The translations under genes and the position numbers were made by a program. 64,000 nucleotides of DNA, from contig NZ_JAETWB010000007.1 in assembly GCF_016773205.1 (NCBI RefSeq), forward strand, positions 1 through 64,000, given 5' to 3'. This DNA comes from Belnapia arida. Its GTDB lineage: Bacteria > Pseudomonadota > Alphaproteobacteria > Acetobacterales > Acetobacteraceae. Position 1 is the first letter of the stretch, and each line of letters opens with the position of its first letter. Below are positions 33,962 to 42,966 of this stretch, piece after piece. The notes under the pieces are model-generated. The model saw only the letters and a program-made list of their open reading frames with translations, did no database searches and had not been told where the DNA came from.

Positions 33962-34896
33962 GCACCATCGAACTCGCCCCCCGCCTCAGCGCCGACGGCT
34001 TCCGCCAGGAGTTGTTCACCCGCGGCCTGCTCTTTGCAACCGGCGTCGATGGCCTCTACGGCCGCAGCGCCACCTTCGAGTCGCTCGTCGATGCCGTCGA
34101 CCGGCTGATCGGCCGCCTTTCCGCCGACGACAAGGCGGAGATCATGCGTTTCCCGCCGATCATGACGCGCAGCGGATTCGAGGCCAGCGGCTACTTCAAG
34201 AACATGCCGCAGCTCGTCGGCACCGTGCATTGCTTCTGCGGCGATGACCGCGAGCACAAGCGCGTGCTGGCTTGCACGCCGGAGGAAGGCGGCTGGACCG
34301 CGGCACAGCAGCCTGCCGATGTGGTGCTTACGCCGGCATCCTGCTACCCGGTCTATCCGATCATAGCCGCGCGCGGCCGGTTGCCGGAAGAAGGCTGGCT
34401 GGTCGATTCGTCCTCCTACTGCTTCCGCCGGGAGCCCTCGATCGATCCCGCCCGGATGCAGATGTTCCGCCAGCGCGAGCAGGTCTGCTTCGGCACGCCC
34501 GAGCGCATCCGTGCGTTCCAGTCGCACTGGATGTCGCGTGCGCTGGAGATGTTCCGCCTGATGGGCCTGCCGGCCACGACCGACCTCGCCAACGACCCCT
34601 TCTTCGGCCGCCCCGGCCTCCTCATGGCGAATGGCCAGCGCAGCCAGCGGCTGAAATTCGAGATTCTCGTGCCGATCTCCGACCCCGACCGGTTGAGCGC
34701 ATGCGGCAGCTTCAACTATCATGTCCATCACTTCGCCGATGCCTATGGCATCAGTGGCGCGGATGGCGAGGCGGCGCATACCGGCTGCGCCGGCTTCGGC
34801 CTAGAGCGCGTCGCCCTTGCCCTGCTGCGGCAGCACGGCTTCGATATCGAAGCCTGGCCCGAGGCCGTGCGCACGACGCTCTGGCCTCGGGCCTGA
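33958..34896 (+). CDS. Amino acid:[carrier protein] ligase (truncated SerRS-like)
   Basis: A 312-residue class II aaRS-like protein without a tRNA-binding arm. Motif 2 is seen in YCFRREPS with the following QREQVCF, and motif 3 in GCAGFGLERVALALL. Cys129, Glu174 and Cys277 have the same spacing as the zinc ligands I recall for the Bradyrhizobium glycine:carrier ligase (131/176/279). Such enzymes adenylate glycine or alanine and load it on a phosphopantetheine carrier, not on tRNA. GTG start overlaps the carrier stop. The in vivo role of this family was undefined when described; the MBOAT neighbourhood here is informative. Confidence 0.9.
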   Translation: MSTIELAPRLSADGFRQELFTRGLLFATGVDGLYGRSATFESLVDAVDRLIGRLSADDKAEIMRFPPIMTRSGFEASGYFKNMPQLVGTVHCFCGDDREHKRVLACTPEEGGWTAAQQPADVVLTPASCYPVYPIIAARGRLPEEGWLVDSSSYCFRREPSIDPARMQMFRQREQVCFGTPERIRAFQSHWMSRALEMFRLMGLPATTDLANDPFFGRPGLLMANGQRSQRLKFEILVPISDPDRLSACGSFNYHVHHFADAYGISGADGEAAHTGCAGFGLERVALALLRQHGFDIEAWPEAVRTTLWPRA

Positions 34897-34919
34897 GCAG
34901 GGAACGGAGGTAGCCGCCG

Positions 34920-36578
34920 ATGATCCCGGTCGCCTTCCACGGCTGCCGCGGCTGGCTGCATCCGTCACAGGGGGCAGCGCATGGCCTCGTGCTCTGCCCG
35001 CCCTTCGGCTATGAGCTGATCTGCACCCATGCCGGGCTGCGCGTCCTCGCCGAGCAGGTCGCCGCCGCCGGCACGCCGGTGCTGCGCTTCGACTATCCCG
35101 GCACCGGCGACTCGGTGGGCGAGGAGGCGCCGCACCGACTTGCGGACTGGCTCGCCGGCATCGATGCCGCCTGCGACTGGATGCGCGCCACGCTTGGCCT
35201 GAAGGCCGTCAGCCTCGGTGGCCTGAGGCTTGGCGCGCTGCTCGCGGCGGCCAGCGCGGCCCGCCGCCCGGGCACCATCGCTGACATGGTGCTCCTCGCG
35301 CCCGTCTGGTCCGGTCGCGCCCATGGCCGGGAGCTGCTGCTCGGCGCCCGTGCCGCCGGCGAGGCCACGCCCGCGCCGGGCTGGCTCGAATCGGCCGGCT
35401 TTCGCCTGCACGAAACCGACATCGCCAACCTGCGCAGCCTCGACCTTGGCATGCTGCTGCGCCAGTCACGGCCCGGCCGCATCCTGCTCGCCGAGCCGCC
35501 GAGGCCGGCGGCACTGCCCGATCTCGGCACGGCGGTGACGGCACTGCCATTCGACGGCCAAGCCGACTTCCTGCGTCATGCCCAGCTCAGCATCCCGCCC
35601 AGGCCGTTCTTCGGCGGTGTTGCCCGCTGGCTGACCAAGGATGGGACGCCATCGCCGGGCCCGGCCGCCGTGACCGACCGCCTTCCCGTTGCGCCCGGCA
35701 TCGAGGAGCGCGTCCTGCGCTTTGCCGAGGACGAACAGCTTGCCGGCATTCTCTGCCGGCCGGCGGAGCCGCAGCCCATCGGCGTGCTGATCCTGAACAC
35801 CGGCGCCAACCATCATATCGGCAACGGCCGCATCGCCGTGCGCATGGCGCGCCGCCTGGCTGGGCTCGGCTTCGCCTCGTTGCGCATGGACGCCAACGGC
35901 ATCGGCGAAAGCGGCACGGTCAGCGACGAAGAGCGCGCCGAAGCCCTGTTTGGCGATACCCCGACACTCGATGCACTCGCCGGGCTCGATGCGCTGGAGC
36001 GCCAAGGCTTCCGGCGCAGTCTGGTCGTCGGTGTCTGCTCCGGCGGGCATCACGCGTTCCAGACCGCGCTGCGGGATGCCCGGGTTGCCGGCCTCGCCAT
36101 CGCCAACCTGCCCGCCTTCGATCGCGCCGCGGGCGGCGCGCCGGACCTCGACGGCGGGCCGCCGCCCGGCGAGAGTCCCAGGTGGCGCAAGGTGCGCATG
36201 GCGATTCGCCGAAGCCTCGCCGAAGCCGACCGCCTCCTCGCCGAGCGGCTTGGCCTGGAGAGCGGCCTTGACCGCGCCGGCCGCTGGCTGCGGCAACTGC
36301 AGGCGCGCGGCACGACTCTTTGCCTTGTCTACAGCGACCGCGACCGCTCACTCCGCGAGTTGCGCGCGCATTTTGGCCGCGGCGGCCGGCACCTTCCGCG
36401 GCGTGCACCGGTACGCATCCTCACCCTCGGCGGCACGGACCACGCCATCAATCCGCAGAGCATGCAGGACGAGCTCATCGTCGCCGTCGAGCAGGAGCTG
36501 CTGCAGCACCACACGCAACCTCGTCCTGCCGCCACGCCACAACAACCCGCCCTCGCCACGCCCACCCATACGTCATAA
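34920..36578 (+). CDS. Tandem two-domain alpha/beta hydrolase (exosortase-A-hydrolase-like)
   Basis: A 552-residue fusion of two alpha/beta hydrolase domains. Domain 1 (residues ~1-200) has LCPPFGYE and FDYPGTGDS but its nucleophile elbow reads SLGGLRLGALLA, with no Ser or Cys at the usual place. Domain 2 (residues ~260-540) has NTGANHHIGNGR, MDANGIGES and an elbow GVCSGGHHA whose nucleophile would be Cys, with GGTDHAINP carrying the final His. It resembles hydrolases found with exosortase/EPS systems, where a thioesterase role for carrier-bound acyl groups is plausible. It starts 23 bp after the ligase. Confidence 0.75.
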   Translation: MIPVAFHGCRGWLHPSQGAAHGLVLCPPFGYELICTHAGLRVLAEQVAAAGTPVLRFDYPGTGDSVGEEAPHRLADWLAGIDAACDWMRATLGLKAVSLGGLRLGALLAAASAARRPGTIADMVLLAPVWSGRAHGRELLLGARAAGEATPAPGWLESAGFRLHETDIANLRSLDLGMLLRQSRPGRILLAEPPRPAALPDLGTAVTALPFDGQADFLRHAQLSIPPRPFFGGVARWLTKDGTPSPGPAAVTDRLPVAPGIEERVLRFAEDEQLAGILCRPAEPQPIGVLILNTGANHHIGNGRIAVRMARRLAGLGFASLRMDANGIGESGTVSDEERAEALFGDTPTLDALAGLDALERQGFRRSLVVGVCSGGHHAFQTALRDARVAGLAIANLPAFDRAAGGAPDLDGGPPPGESPRWRKVRMAIRRSLAEADRLLAERLGLESGLDRAGRWLRQLQARGTTLCLVYSDRDRSLRELRAHFGRGGRHLPRRAPVRILTLGGTDHAINPQSMQDELIVAVEQELLQHHTQPRPAATPQQPALATPTHTS

Positions 36579-36602
36579 CAAGAACAGCCCGGGACCGACG
36601 CC

Positions 36603-37772
36603 ATGGCCATCCTCCAGTCCGCCTTATTGTCCGGAAGACCTGTCGCGCAGGCTGAGGCCTCGCGCAGCCTTCCCGCCAGCCTGCCGACGACGATCGAGGT
36701 CGCCCGCGTGGTTCTCGTCATCGGCCTCGTCTTCCTGCACTACTTTTCCTTCCCGAACAGCCGCGTCTCGCCCTTCACCGGCTTCGATCCCGATCAACAC
36801 TCCTTCGCCACCTTCGTGAACAGCTTCATTCTGCTGTTCTTCTTCAGCGCGGTGCCGCTGCTGAGCACCATTTCCGGCTGGCTGTTCTTCGGCCTGACCG
36901 ATCACCCGCTGCAGACCATCGCACGGCGGATGCGGGGCCGCATCGTCTCGCTCCTGCTGCCGCTCATCACCTGGAGCCTCGCCACGATCGCAACCGGCTT
37001 CGTCCTGCACGCGATCGCTCCGACAACAGGCCTGCTCGGCGAATTCCGCTTTGACTTCGACGAACCCAGCCTCTTCGGTCTGCTCGATGGGATCTTCGGC
37101 CTGACCGGCCTGCCGACCGCCTTCCAATTCTGGTTCGTGCGCGACCTCTTCCTGTCGGTTTTGGTGAGCCCGCTGCTCTGGCTTATCCTACGCCATGCGC
37201 CGCTGGCGGGCGTAGCGGTGCTCGGCGCCTCCTGGGTATGCGACTTCACCTTCGGCATCTTCATCCGCACCGACGTGCTGTTCTTCTTCTTCCTCGGCGG
37301 CTTTGCCCGGATGCGGCAGGTGCCGCTGAACATCTCCTGGAGCACCACGAAGGTCCTGCTGGTCAGCTATGCGTTGTTGATGGCGGCACGGGCCCTGGCA
37401 CCACTCTGGCTCGACCCGACCACGCCGCCGCATGAGGACATGCTCGACCTGGCGACACGGCTCGCCCGTCCGCTCGGCGTCGTTGCCTGCTGGGGCCTCT
37501 GCCTGCGTCTGGCCACGACGCAGCTCGGCGGATTCTTCGCGCGCTACGGCGGCTTCGCCTTCTTCCTGCATGCCTCGCATTTTCCCATCATCATCTTCGT
37601 GAAGTACCTGCTCTGGAGCTTGGTGCCTGCGGAGACGGATACCTGGATGCTCGCGCATTACGCCGCCAGCGTCGCCGTCACGGTGTCCGTCGCGGCGCTT
37701 GGCGCGGCGGTGATCTTCCGCCTTTCGCCCAGCCTCTACGCCTTCCTCGCCGGCGGCCGGCGGTTCGTCTGA
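36603..37772 (+). CDS. Acyltransferase family 3 (OafA-like) membrane protein
   Basis: A 389-residue protein with about 10 membrane helices and the family's early His (VLVIGLVFLHYFSF) and later WFVRDLF segment, which replaces the common 'WFL..L' pattern. Acyltransferase-3 proteins O-acylate surface sugars using cytoplasmic acyl-CoA. It lies 24 bp after the hydrolase and overlaps the GNAT gene by 1 bp (TGATG). It is a second, independent acyl-transfer step beside the MBOAT. Confidence 0.85.
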   Translation: MAILQSALLSGRPVAQAEASRSLPASLPTTIEVARVVLVIGLVFLHYFSFPNSRVSPFTGFDPDQHSFATFVNSFILLFFFSAVPLLSTISGWLFFGLTDHPLQTIARRMRGRIVSLLLPLITWSLATIATGFVLHAIAPTTGLLGEFRFDFDEPSLFGLLDGIFGLTGLPTAFQFWFVRDLFLSVLVSPLLWLILRHAPLAGVAVLGASWVCDFTFGIFIRTDVLFFFFLGGFARMRQVPLNISWSTTKVLLVSYALLMAARALAPLWLDPTTPPHEDMLDLATRLARPLGVVACWGLCLRLATTQLGGFFARYGGFAFFLHASHFPIIIFVKYLLWSLVPAETDTWMLAHYAASVAVTVSVAALGAAVIFRLSPSLYAFLAGGRRFV

Positions 37773-38476
37773 TGAGCACGACGGATCTGCTTGGCGAGCC
37801 GGTCGACCCCACGCCGCGGCCTCGGCCGGAACATGCGCCCGTCACCGGCACCAGCGTCACGCTGGTGCCACTGGCCACGGCGCATGCGGAGGAGCTCTGG
37901 CCCATCGCGCGCGATGCACCGGAGAGCTGGCGCTGGCTGCCCTTCGGTCCCTTCACTGACCGTGCCGCCTTCGCTGGCACGGTACGCTTCATGGCCGTCA
38001 GCAAGGGCGAGCTGGTCTGGGCGGTTTGCCCGCATGGCGCCGATGGCAGGCCGGGGCCCGCGGCCGGCTGGCTTGCTCTGCTCGACATCCGGCCGTCGGA
38101 CGCGGCGATCGAGCTCGGCAATATCTGGTTCCCGCCCGGCCTCGCCCGCACCCGGGCGTCGACCGAAGCCATGTTCCTGCTGATCGACTTGGCCTTCAGC
38201 CTCGGCTATCGCCGCATCGCCTGGAAGTGCAACACGCTGAACACCGCCTCCTGCCGAGCGGCGGAGCGCCTTGGCTTCCGGCTCGAAGGCGTGCTGCGGG
38301 CCCATATGGTCGTGCGCGCCCATCGCCGCGACACCGCCTATTTCTCCCTGCTCGATGACGAATGGCCGGAGCGCCGCGCCGCCATCGCCCACTGGCTGCG
38401 CGACGCCAATTTCGATGCATCGGGCCGGGCGATCGAACGCCTGCACCGCTCCAAGGACCAGCATGACGTCGCCTGA
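37772..38476 (+). CDS. GNAT-family N-acetyltransferase (RimJ/RimL-like)
   Basis: A 234-residue protein of the RimJ/RimL subgroup: N-terminal TGTSVTLVPLATAHAEELW, the acetyl-CoA region after WFPPGLARTRASTEAM and the terminal helix signature NTASCRAAERLGFRLEG. The substrate could be an amino sugar or a protein N-terminus; the setting next to glycosyltransferases favours an amino sugar nucleotide, but this is inference. It overlaps both neighbours. Confidence 0.85.
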   Translation: MSTTDLLGEPVDPTPRPRPEHAPVTGTSVTLVPLATAHAEELWPIARDAPESWRWLPFGPFTDRAAFAGTVRFMAVSKGELVWAVCPHGADGRPGPAAGWLALLDIRPSDAAIELGNIWFPPGLARTRASTEAMFLLIDLAFSLGYRRIAWKCNTLNTASCRAAERLGFRLEGVLRAHMVVRAHRRDTAYFSLLDDEWPERRAAIAHWLRDANFDASGRAIERLHRSKDQHDVA

Positions 38477-39548
38477 GGAAGTCCTGCCCTTCGGCCTGCG
38501 ACTCGTCGGTCCTGCCCCTGATCCCGCCCCGGGCGAGGTCATCGGGATCGTCGTCGCAAGGAACGAGGCGCTTCGGCTCGGGGCCGCGATCCGGCATGCG
38601 CGCCGCCTCGGCGTCGGCCCAATCCTGCTGATCGACAACCGCTCCACGGATGCCACGCGGGACATCGCGCTCCGCACCCCGCGCGTGCATGTCGTCGAGG
38701 CGCCTGGCAGTTTCGCCGATGCCGGTTTCGGCATCGACTGGGTGAACGCCTTGCTGGACCGCCATGCCCGCGGTCACTGGGTAATGCTCTTCGATGCCGA
38801 TGAAATGCTGGTCTTTCCCGGCAGCGATGTGCCTGGTGCCCTGCCCCGCCTGTGCCGCCATCTCGAAGGGTGCGGGTCCGAAGGTCTGCTGACGGTCATG
38901 CTGGATTGCTTCCCGCGTGAGCCTCTGCACGCGGTCCATTATGAAGCTGAGCAGGAACTGCTGGAAGCGGCTCCTTGGTTCGAGCCGCCGCGGCTGAGGC
39001 AGGAGCCTGAGCCGAATTGCCCCTATATCGCCACCTATGGCGGCATCCGCGAACGCCTTTTCTTCCCCGAGACCATTCCCACCCGCCCGAGGCGCTTCTT
39101 GCATCAGAAGCTTTACAATCTCGGTTGGCGCCTGCCGCCGCTCCGCCGTGCTGCCTGGTTTGCCCGCCTGGCCCCGCTCCGCTCGCCCAACCTGACCAAG
39201 CTGCCCCTGCTGCGCTGGCGCGAGGGGATGGAGTTCCGGTCGGCTCATGCGGTCGCACCGCTCGTCCTCGCCGCGGAACAGCCGAGCGGCGTGCTGCTCC
39301 ACTTCAAATTCCTTCAGGACTTCCATGCCCGTGTGCTGGATGCCGTCACGCGCAACGCGCATTACGACGGGTCAGTGGAGTATCGCCGCTACCTCGCGGC
39401 GCTGAAGCGCGACCCGGACTTCACCCTGCACGGGCCGCGTAGCTTGCGCTATAAGGGGCCGGAGCAGCTTCGGTCGCTCGGCCTGCTGCATGACACGCTG
39501 GCCTGGGCCGAGGATCGCGCAGAGGCAAAGCTCCCCGCCACGACATAG
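38463..39548 (+). CDS. Family 2 glycosyltransferase
   Basis: A 361-residue GT-A enzyme. The N-terminal GIVVARNEALRLGAAIRHA and IDNRSTDATR form the nucleotide-sugar site and WVMLFDADEML the metal-binding DXD motif. No membrane segment is seen. It resembles GT2-like enzymes that add a sugar to capsule or EPS repeats. ATG 38463 overlaps the GNAT gene by 14 bp, consistent with tight co-expression. Confidence 0.85.
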   Translation: MTSPEEVLPFGLRLVGPAPDPAPGEVIGIVVARNEALRLGAAIRHARRLGVGPILLIDNRSTDATRDIALRTPRVHVVEAPGSFADAGFGIDWVNALLDRHARGHWVMLFDADEMLVFPGSDVPGALPRLCRHLEGCGSEGLLTVMLDCFPREPLHAVHYEAEQELLEAAPWFEPPRLRQEPEPNCPYIATYGGIRERLFFPETIPTRPRRFLHQKLYNLGWRLPPLRRAAWFARLAPLRSPNLTKLPLLRWREGMEFRSAHAVAPLVLAAEQPSGVLLHFKFLQDFHARVLDAVTRNAHYDGSVEYRRYLAALKRDPDFTLHGPRSLRYKGPEQLRSLGLLHDTLAWAEDRAEAKLPATT

Positions 39549-39644
39549 AAGCACTATCAAATCCAGTCCTCGCCGATGTTCTTTCACGGCTCCGCCGTGG
39601 AAGGTTGTGCGAGGCCTTGGCCCTGGGCAGCTATCCGGGGTCCA

Positions 39645-39722
39645 CGCAAAGCCGCGAAGCGGCTTTGCGGAGGAAGCCCTAAGCCAAGGCGACGATCCGC
39701 GATTTGGTGATCCTGGATCGTC
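39645..39722. terminator. Hairpin pair between convergent glycosyltransferase genes
   Basis: Two perfect hairpins: an 11-bp stem CGCAAAGCCGC/GCGGCTTTGCG (39645-39669, loop GAA) and an 8-bp stem GACGATCC/GGATCGTC (39691-39722). The interval also has longer inverted copies of CCTTGG and CCCTGGGC. It lies between convergent genes and probably ends transcription both ways, although no T run is present. Confidence 0.45.
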
Positions 39723-39734
39723 GCCCAGGGCGCC

Positions 39735-40787
39735 TCAGCCCATCGCTCCGCGTGCCGCCGCGCTCTCTTGCAGGGTATGGGCATTCACACGGATGCCGGC
39801 CTTTTTCGCGCGGATCCGCAATTCACCGAGGGCCATGCTGACAAAGCCCTGCGCATAGGCCAGCCGCCAGCGCAGACCGATCAAGGCGCTGCTCTCCACC
39901 GGCATCAGTGCCAGCGGCGCCAGCGCGGCCACCAGGGCCAGGCGCCGCGGCAGTTCGCTCCAGACAAGGCGGTTATCCCCGAGCATCAACCGTGTCAGCA
40001 CCGAGGAGGCGCCCTGCCAGTAAAGCCTCTGCAGCAGCCAACTGGGCGTCAGGCGCACCGCTTGGATGCAATGGTGCACAGTGATGCGCGAGTCGTGCCG
40101 GGCGGAGCGGCCGCTGTCCTGCAGCTTCCAGGCAAGGTGCACATCCTCGTCGGACAGCAGCAGCCCGCCGCGGCGGCCGAGATCCTCGGCGAAGCCGGAT
40201 ACCGCCAGCAGCGCCGCGCGCTCGACCACCAAGTTGGCACCATAGGGGCCGAGCTCCGCCGGCACCTCGGAGGTGCGGTACTCGCCGCGCCCCTCCCATT
40301 CGGTGATGGTGAGGATGCCGCGCAGGCTGTCCGGCCACCAGCCCGGCAGGGGCGCTTCCCAGATCGGCAAGGCGCGGCCGCTGAGTACCGCCGGCCGCAC
40401 CGGCAGCTCCTGCACCACGCACATGATCTGCTCGATCCAGTCGGGCGCCGCCAGCGCGTCGTCATCGAGATAGGCGACGTAATCGCCTCGCGCAGCCAGC
40501 GCACCGGCATTGCGGGCGAGGCTGAGGCCGGCTTCCTCCACGCGGATGAGCTGCGCATTCGGCGATTCGGCGACGAGATGCTGGATCTCCTCCGCCACAG
40601 CCCTTGAGGACTTGCTGTCCACGACGACGATGTCGAAGGCATCCGGTCCGACAGTCTGCTGCCGCAGGCTCTCGAGGCAGTGGCGCAGGTAATGCGTACG
40701 GTTGTGCGTGCAGATGCAGGCGGTGACGGAAACGCTCTGCCCCTGCGGCCTGGTATCCGTATAGCTTGGCTGGAGGGTCATGGACAT
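39735..40787 (-). CDS. Family 2 glycosyltransferase, membrane-associated
   Basis: A 350-residue GT2 enzyme. The donor site begins SVTACICTHNRTHYLRHCLE, the DXD is YLDDDALAAPDW, and the acceptor-side motif is LLLSDEDVHLAWKL. A hydrophobic segment near residues 280-300 (LALVAALAPLALMPV) suggests membrane contact. ATG 40787 is chosen; the frame is open upstream to a TTG at 40886 without a ribosome site, and an ATG two codons later is an alternative. It faces the acyl-transfer cluster and probably acts on the same glycan. Confidence 0.83.
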   Translation of the reverse strand: MSMTLQPSYTDTRPQGQSVSVTACICTHNRTHYLRHCLESLRQQTVGPDAFDIVVVDSKSSRAVAEEIQHLVAESPNAQLIRVEEAGLSLARNAGALAARGDYVAYLDDDALAAPDWIEQIMCVVQELPVRPAVLSGRALPIWEAPLPGWWPDSLRGILTITEWEGRGEYRTSEVPAELGPYGANLVVERAALLAVSGFAEDLGRRGGLLLSDEDVHLAWKLQDSGRSARHDSRITVHHCIQAVRLTPSWLLQRLYWQGASSVLTRLMLGDNRLVWSELPRRLALVAALAPLALMPVESSALIGLRWRLAYAQGFVSMALGELRIRAKKAGIRVNAHTLQESAAARGAMG

Positions 40788-41157
40788 GCCTGCCGCTCGT
40801 CTTCGACGTTGATCTGAAGTGGAATGTCTGCCTCCTGTTTCATCCTCGCAATCGACGAGGCCGTGAGATTCGTTCTCCGCAGGCAAACTTCTAGGATGCC
40901 CGCGTCACGTTGCGGGGAAGCCACGCAGCGTCCAACGCCAGGAATGTTTTTGGCATCGATATTAAACCATTTGGCGAATTCGGGGCGATCCGAGTAACAA
41001 TTTGGCCAATATCGGTCCTGATGCCCAGCCGGCGCTTGCCCGGATTTGTTCCTCCTTGCAAGGTTATCCCTCTCCGTGTTTGGTGGCTGGCGATGCTGGG
41101 TGATGGCGCGCTGATGGTGAGGTCCGCCCCTCGGGCCCGCGGAAGCGTGGCCACGTC
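40788..41157. other. 370-bp intergenic region between divergent GT and kinase genes
   Basis: No convincing gene. An 83-codon plus-strand frame (40910-41161) has no ribosome site and no recognisable protein pattern. The middle part is AT-richer than its surroundings, with related ATTTGGC elements near 40969 and 41000, and probably holds the promoters of both neighbours. Confidence 0.5.
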
Positions 41158-42966
41158 ATGAATGTCCGGGTGGATATCGCCGGCCGTTACGAGCTGCGTG
41201 GCACGCTCGGCACCGGTGCAGGCACCATCGTGCACGAGGCCTTCGACAAGCTGATCGAACGCCGGGTTGCGGTGAAGGTCGTGAACCTGCCGCCAGTCGA
41301 GGATGCGGAAACCGCCGACGCCATGGCCCGGTTCCGGCGCGGCGCGCGGGCCGCGGGCGGGCTCAACCACCCAAACATCGTCTCCGTCTTCGACTACGGC
41401 GAGAATGCCGAGCAGGCCTGGATCATCATGGAGCTGGTCGAGGGCGGCTCGCTGAAGTCGCTGCTCGACAGGGGCGAGAAGCTGCCCCTGCCACGCGTCG
41501 TGCAGCTGATGACGCAGCTGCTCGATGGGCTCGGCTATTCCCACGCCAAGGGCGTGGTCCACCGCGATATCAAGCCGGCCAACCTGATGCTCACCCCTTC
41601 GGGCACGCTGAAGATCGCCGATTTCGGTATCGCCCGGCTTGAGAATTCCTCGATGACGCATGTCGGCACCATGATGGGCACCCCGGCCTACATGGCGCCG
41701 GAGCAGCTCCGCGGCGAAACCGTCGACCAGCGCGCCGATCTGTGGGCCGCGGGCGTGGTGCTCTACCAGCTGCTCTCGGGCGAGAAGCCCTTCTCCGGCG
41801 GCATCACCTCCATCATGCAGAAGGTGCTGAACACCGACCCGGTGCCTCCCTCGCGCATCGGCCTGTCGCCGACCGGCACGCCGGCGATCGATGCCATCGT
41901 CGCCCGCGCCATGGCGAAGGCGCCGGAAGACCGCTTCGCCTCGGCCGCGGAATTCGCCTCCGTGCTGCAACAGGCGGCGGCGGCGGTGACGGCAGCCGTA
42001 CCGGCGCAGTCTGCCCTTGCCTCCCCCTTTCGCCGGTCCCCGGAGCCGCCGGAGGATGGCACCGTCGTCCGCCCGCCGCCGCGCCCGCTGCTGCAGGAGC
42101 CGCCGCGGACCCGCCGCCTGCTGCTGCCGGCCCTCGGCGGTGGCGCCGTAGTACTCGCCCTGCTAGTGGCCGGCAGCCTGATGCTCGGCGGCGACCGCAC
42201 GCCGCAGCAGGCTGGCCCCAACATTCCGCCTCCCCCGCCGGCCCAACCGCCGGCGCAACCGACCCCCGTCCCCGCTCCCGCCCCGCCTCCCGTACCACCG
42301 GCGCCGAGCCCGGCGCCGCCCCCTGCCCCGAATGCTGCATCCCTTGCCGCCATGCTTCGCGCTATGCCGTGCAGCCTGGTCCAGGCCACTCCGACGGGCC
42401 GTGACGGCCTGTCCATCACCGGCCTCGCCGGCACCGCCGCTGCCGAGGCCATGCGCCGCGACCTGGGCTCCTCCGGCCTGCCGCCTGGTGCGACGCGGTT
42501 CGCCCTCGACAGTTTCGACGGGCCTTATTGCCGGACGCTCGACATCGCCCGCCCCTTCGCCACCCTCGGCGATGATACGCCCAGCCTCGCCTTCACCAGC
42601 ACCAACCCGCTGCGCGAGGGCCAGGGCCTGCGCTTCAGCGTCACCACCCCGCCCTGGCAGGCGCGGCTGCACGTGGCTTATGTAAGCGAGGCTGGCGAGG
42701 TCGGGCATATCGTCCAGGGCGGCACCCCGCAGCCGGCAGGCACCAGCCTCGGCTTCGGTGATGGTAACCGCTGGACGGCGACGGCGCCCTTCGGAACCGA
42801 CATGCTGGTCGTCATTGCCTCCGAAGCGCCGCTATTTCAGCAACGCCGGCGCCCGGAGCCGCTGGAGGATTTCAACATCGCCCTGTCCGGCGCCCTGCGC
42901 GATGCGCGGGATGCCGGGCGGGTCGCCGTGCGGATCGTGCTTTTGCGGACGGTGCCCGGTCGATGA
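41158..42966 (+). CDS. Membrane Ser/Thr protein kinase (PknB-like) with C-terminal DUF4384-like domain
   Basis: A 602-residue protein. The Hanks kinase domain (residues ~10-270) has Lys40 (RVAVKV), HRDIKPANL (Asp137), DFG (Asp155) and MAPEQ. The glycine loop is GTGAGTIVHEA. One membrane helix (about 320-345, LLLPALGGGAVVLALLVAG) and a Pro-rich linker lead to an extracytoplasmic domain similar to DUF4384 (FSVTTPPWQARLHVAYV). It could sense an envelope signal and phosphorylate cytoplasmic targets. It overlaps the MORN gene by 4 bp (ATGA), suggesting a functional pair. Confidence 0.88.
   Translation: MNVRVDIAGRYELRGTLGTGAGTIVHEAFDKLIERRVAVKVVNLPPVEDAETADAMARFRRGARAAGGLNHPNIVSVFDYGENAEQAWIIMELVEGGSLKSLLDRGEKLPLPRVVQLMTQLLDGLGYSHAKGVVHRDIKPANLMLTPSGTLKIADFGIARLENSSMTHVGTMMGTPAYMAPEQLRGETVDQRADLWAAGVVLYQLLSGEKPFSGGITSIMQKVLNTDPVPPSRIGLSPTGTPAIDAIVARAMAKAPEDRFASAAEFASVLQQAAAAVTAAVPAQSALASPFRRSPEPPEDGTVVRPPPRPLLQEPPRTRRLLLPALGGGAVVLALLVAGSLMLGGDRTPQQAGPNIPPPPPAQPPAQPTPVPAPAPPPVPPAPSPAPPPAPNAASLAAMLRAMPCSLVQATPTGRDGLSITGLAGTAAAEAMRRDLGSSGLPPGATRFALDSFDGPYCRTLDIARPFATLGDDTPSLAFTSTNPLREGQGLRFSVTTPPWQARLHVAYVSEAGEVGHIVQGGTPQPAGTSLGFGDGNRWTATAPFGTDMLVVIASEAPLFQQRRRPEPLEDFNIALSGALRDARDAGRVAVRIVLLRTVPGR

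Noticed and set aside
40910-41161. An 83-codon frame upstream of the kinase gene, overlapping its start by ATGA
   Set aside because: No ribosome site, no family pattern and an irregular composition. The interval looks like a promoter region.
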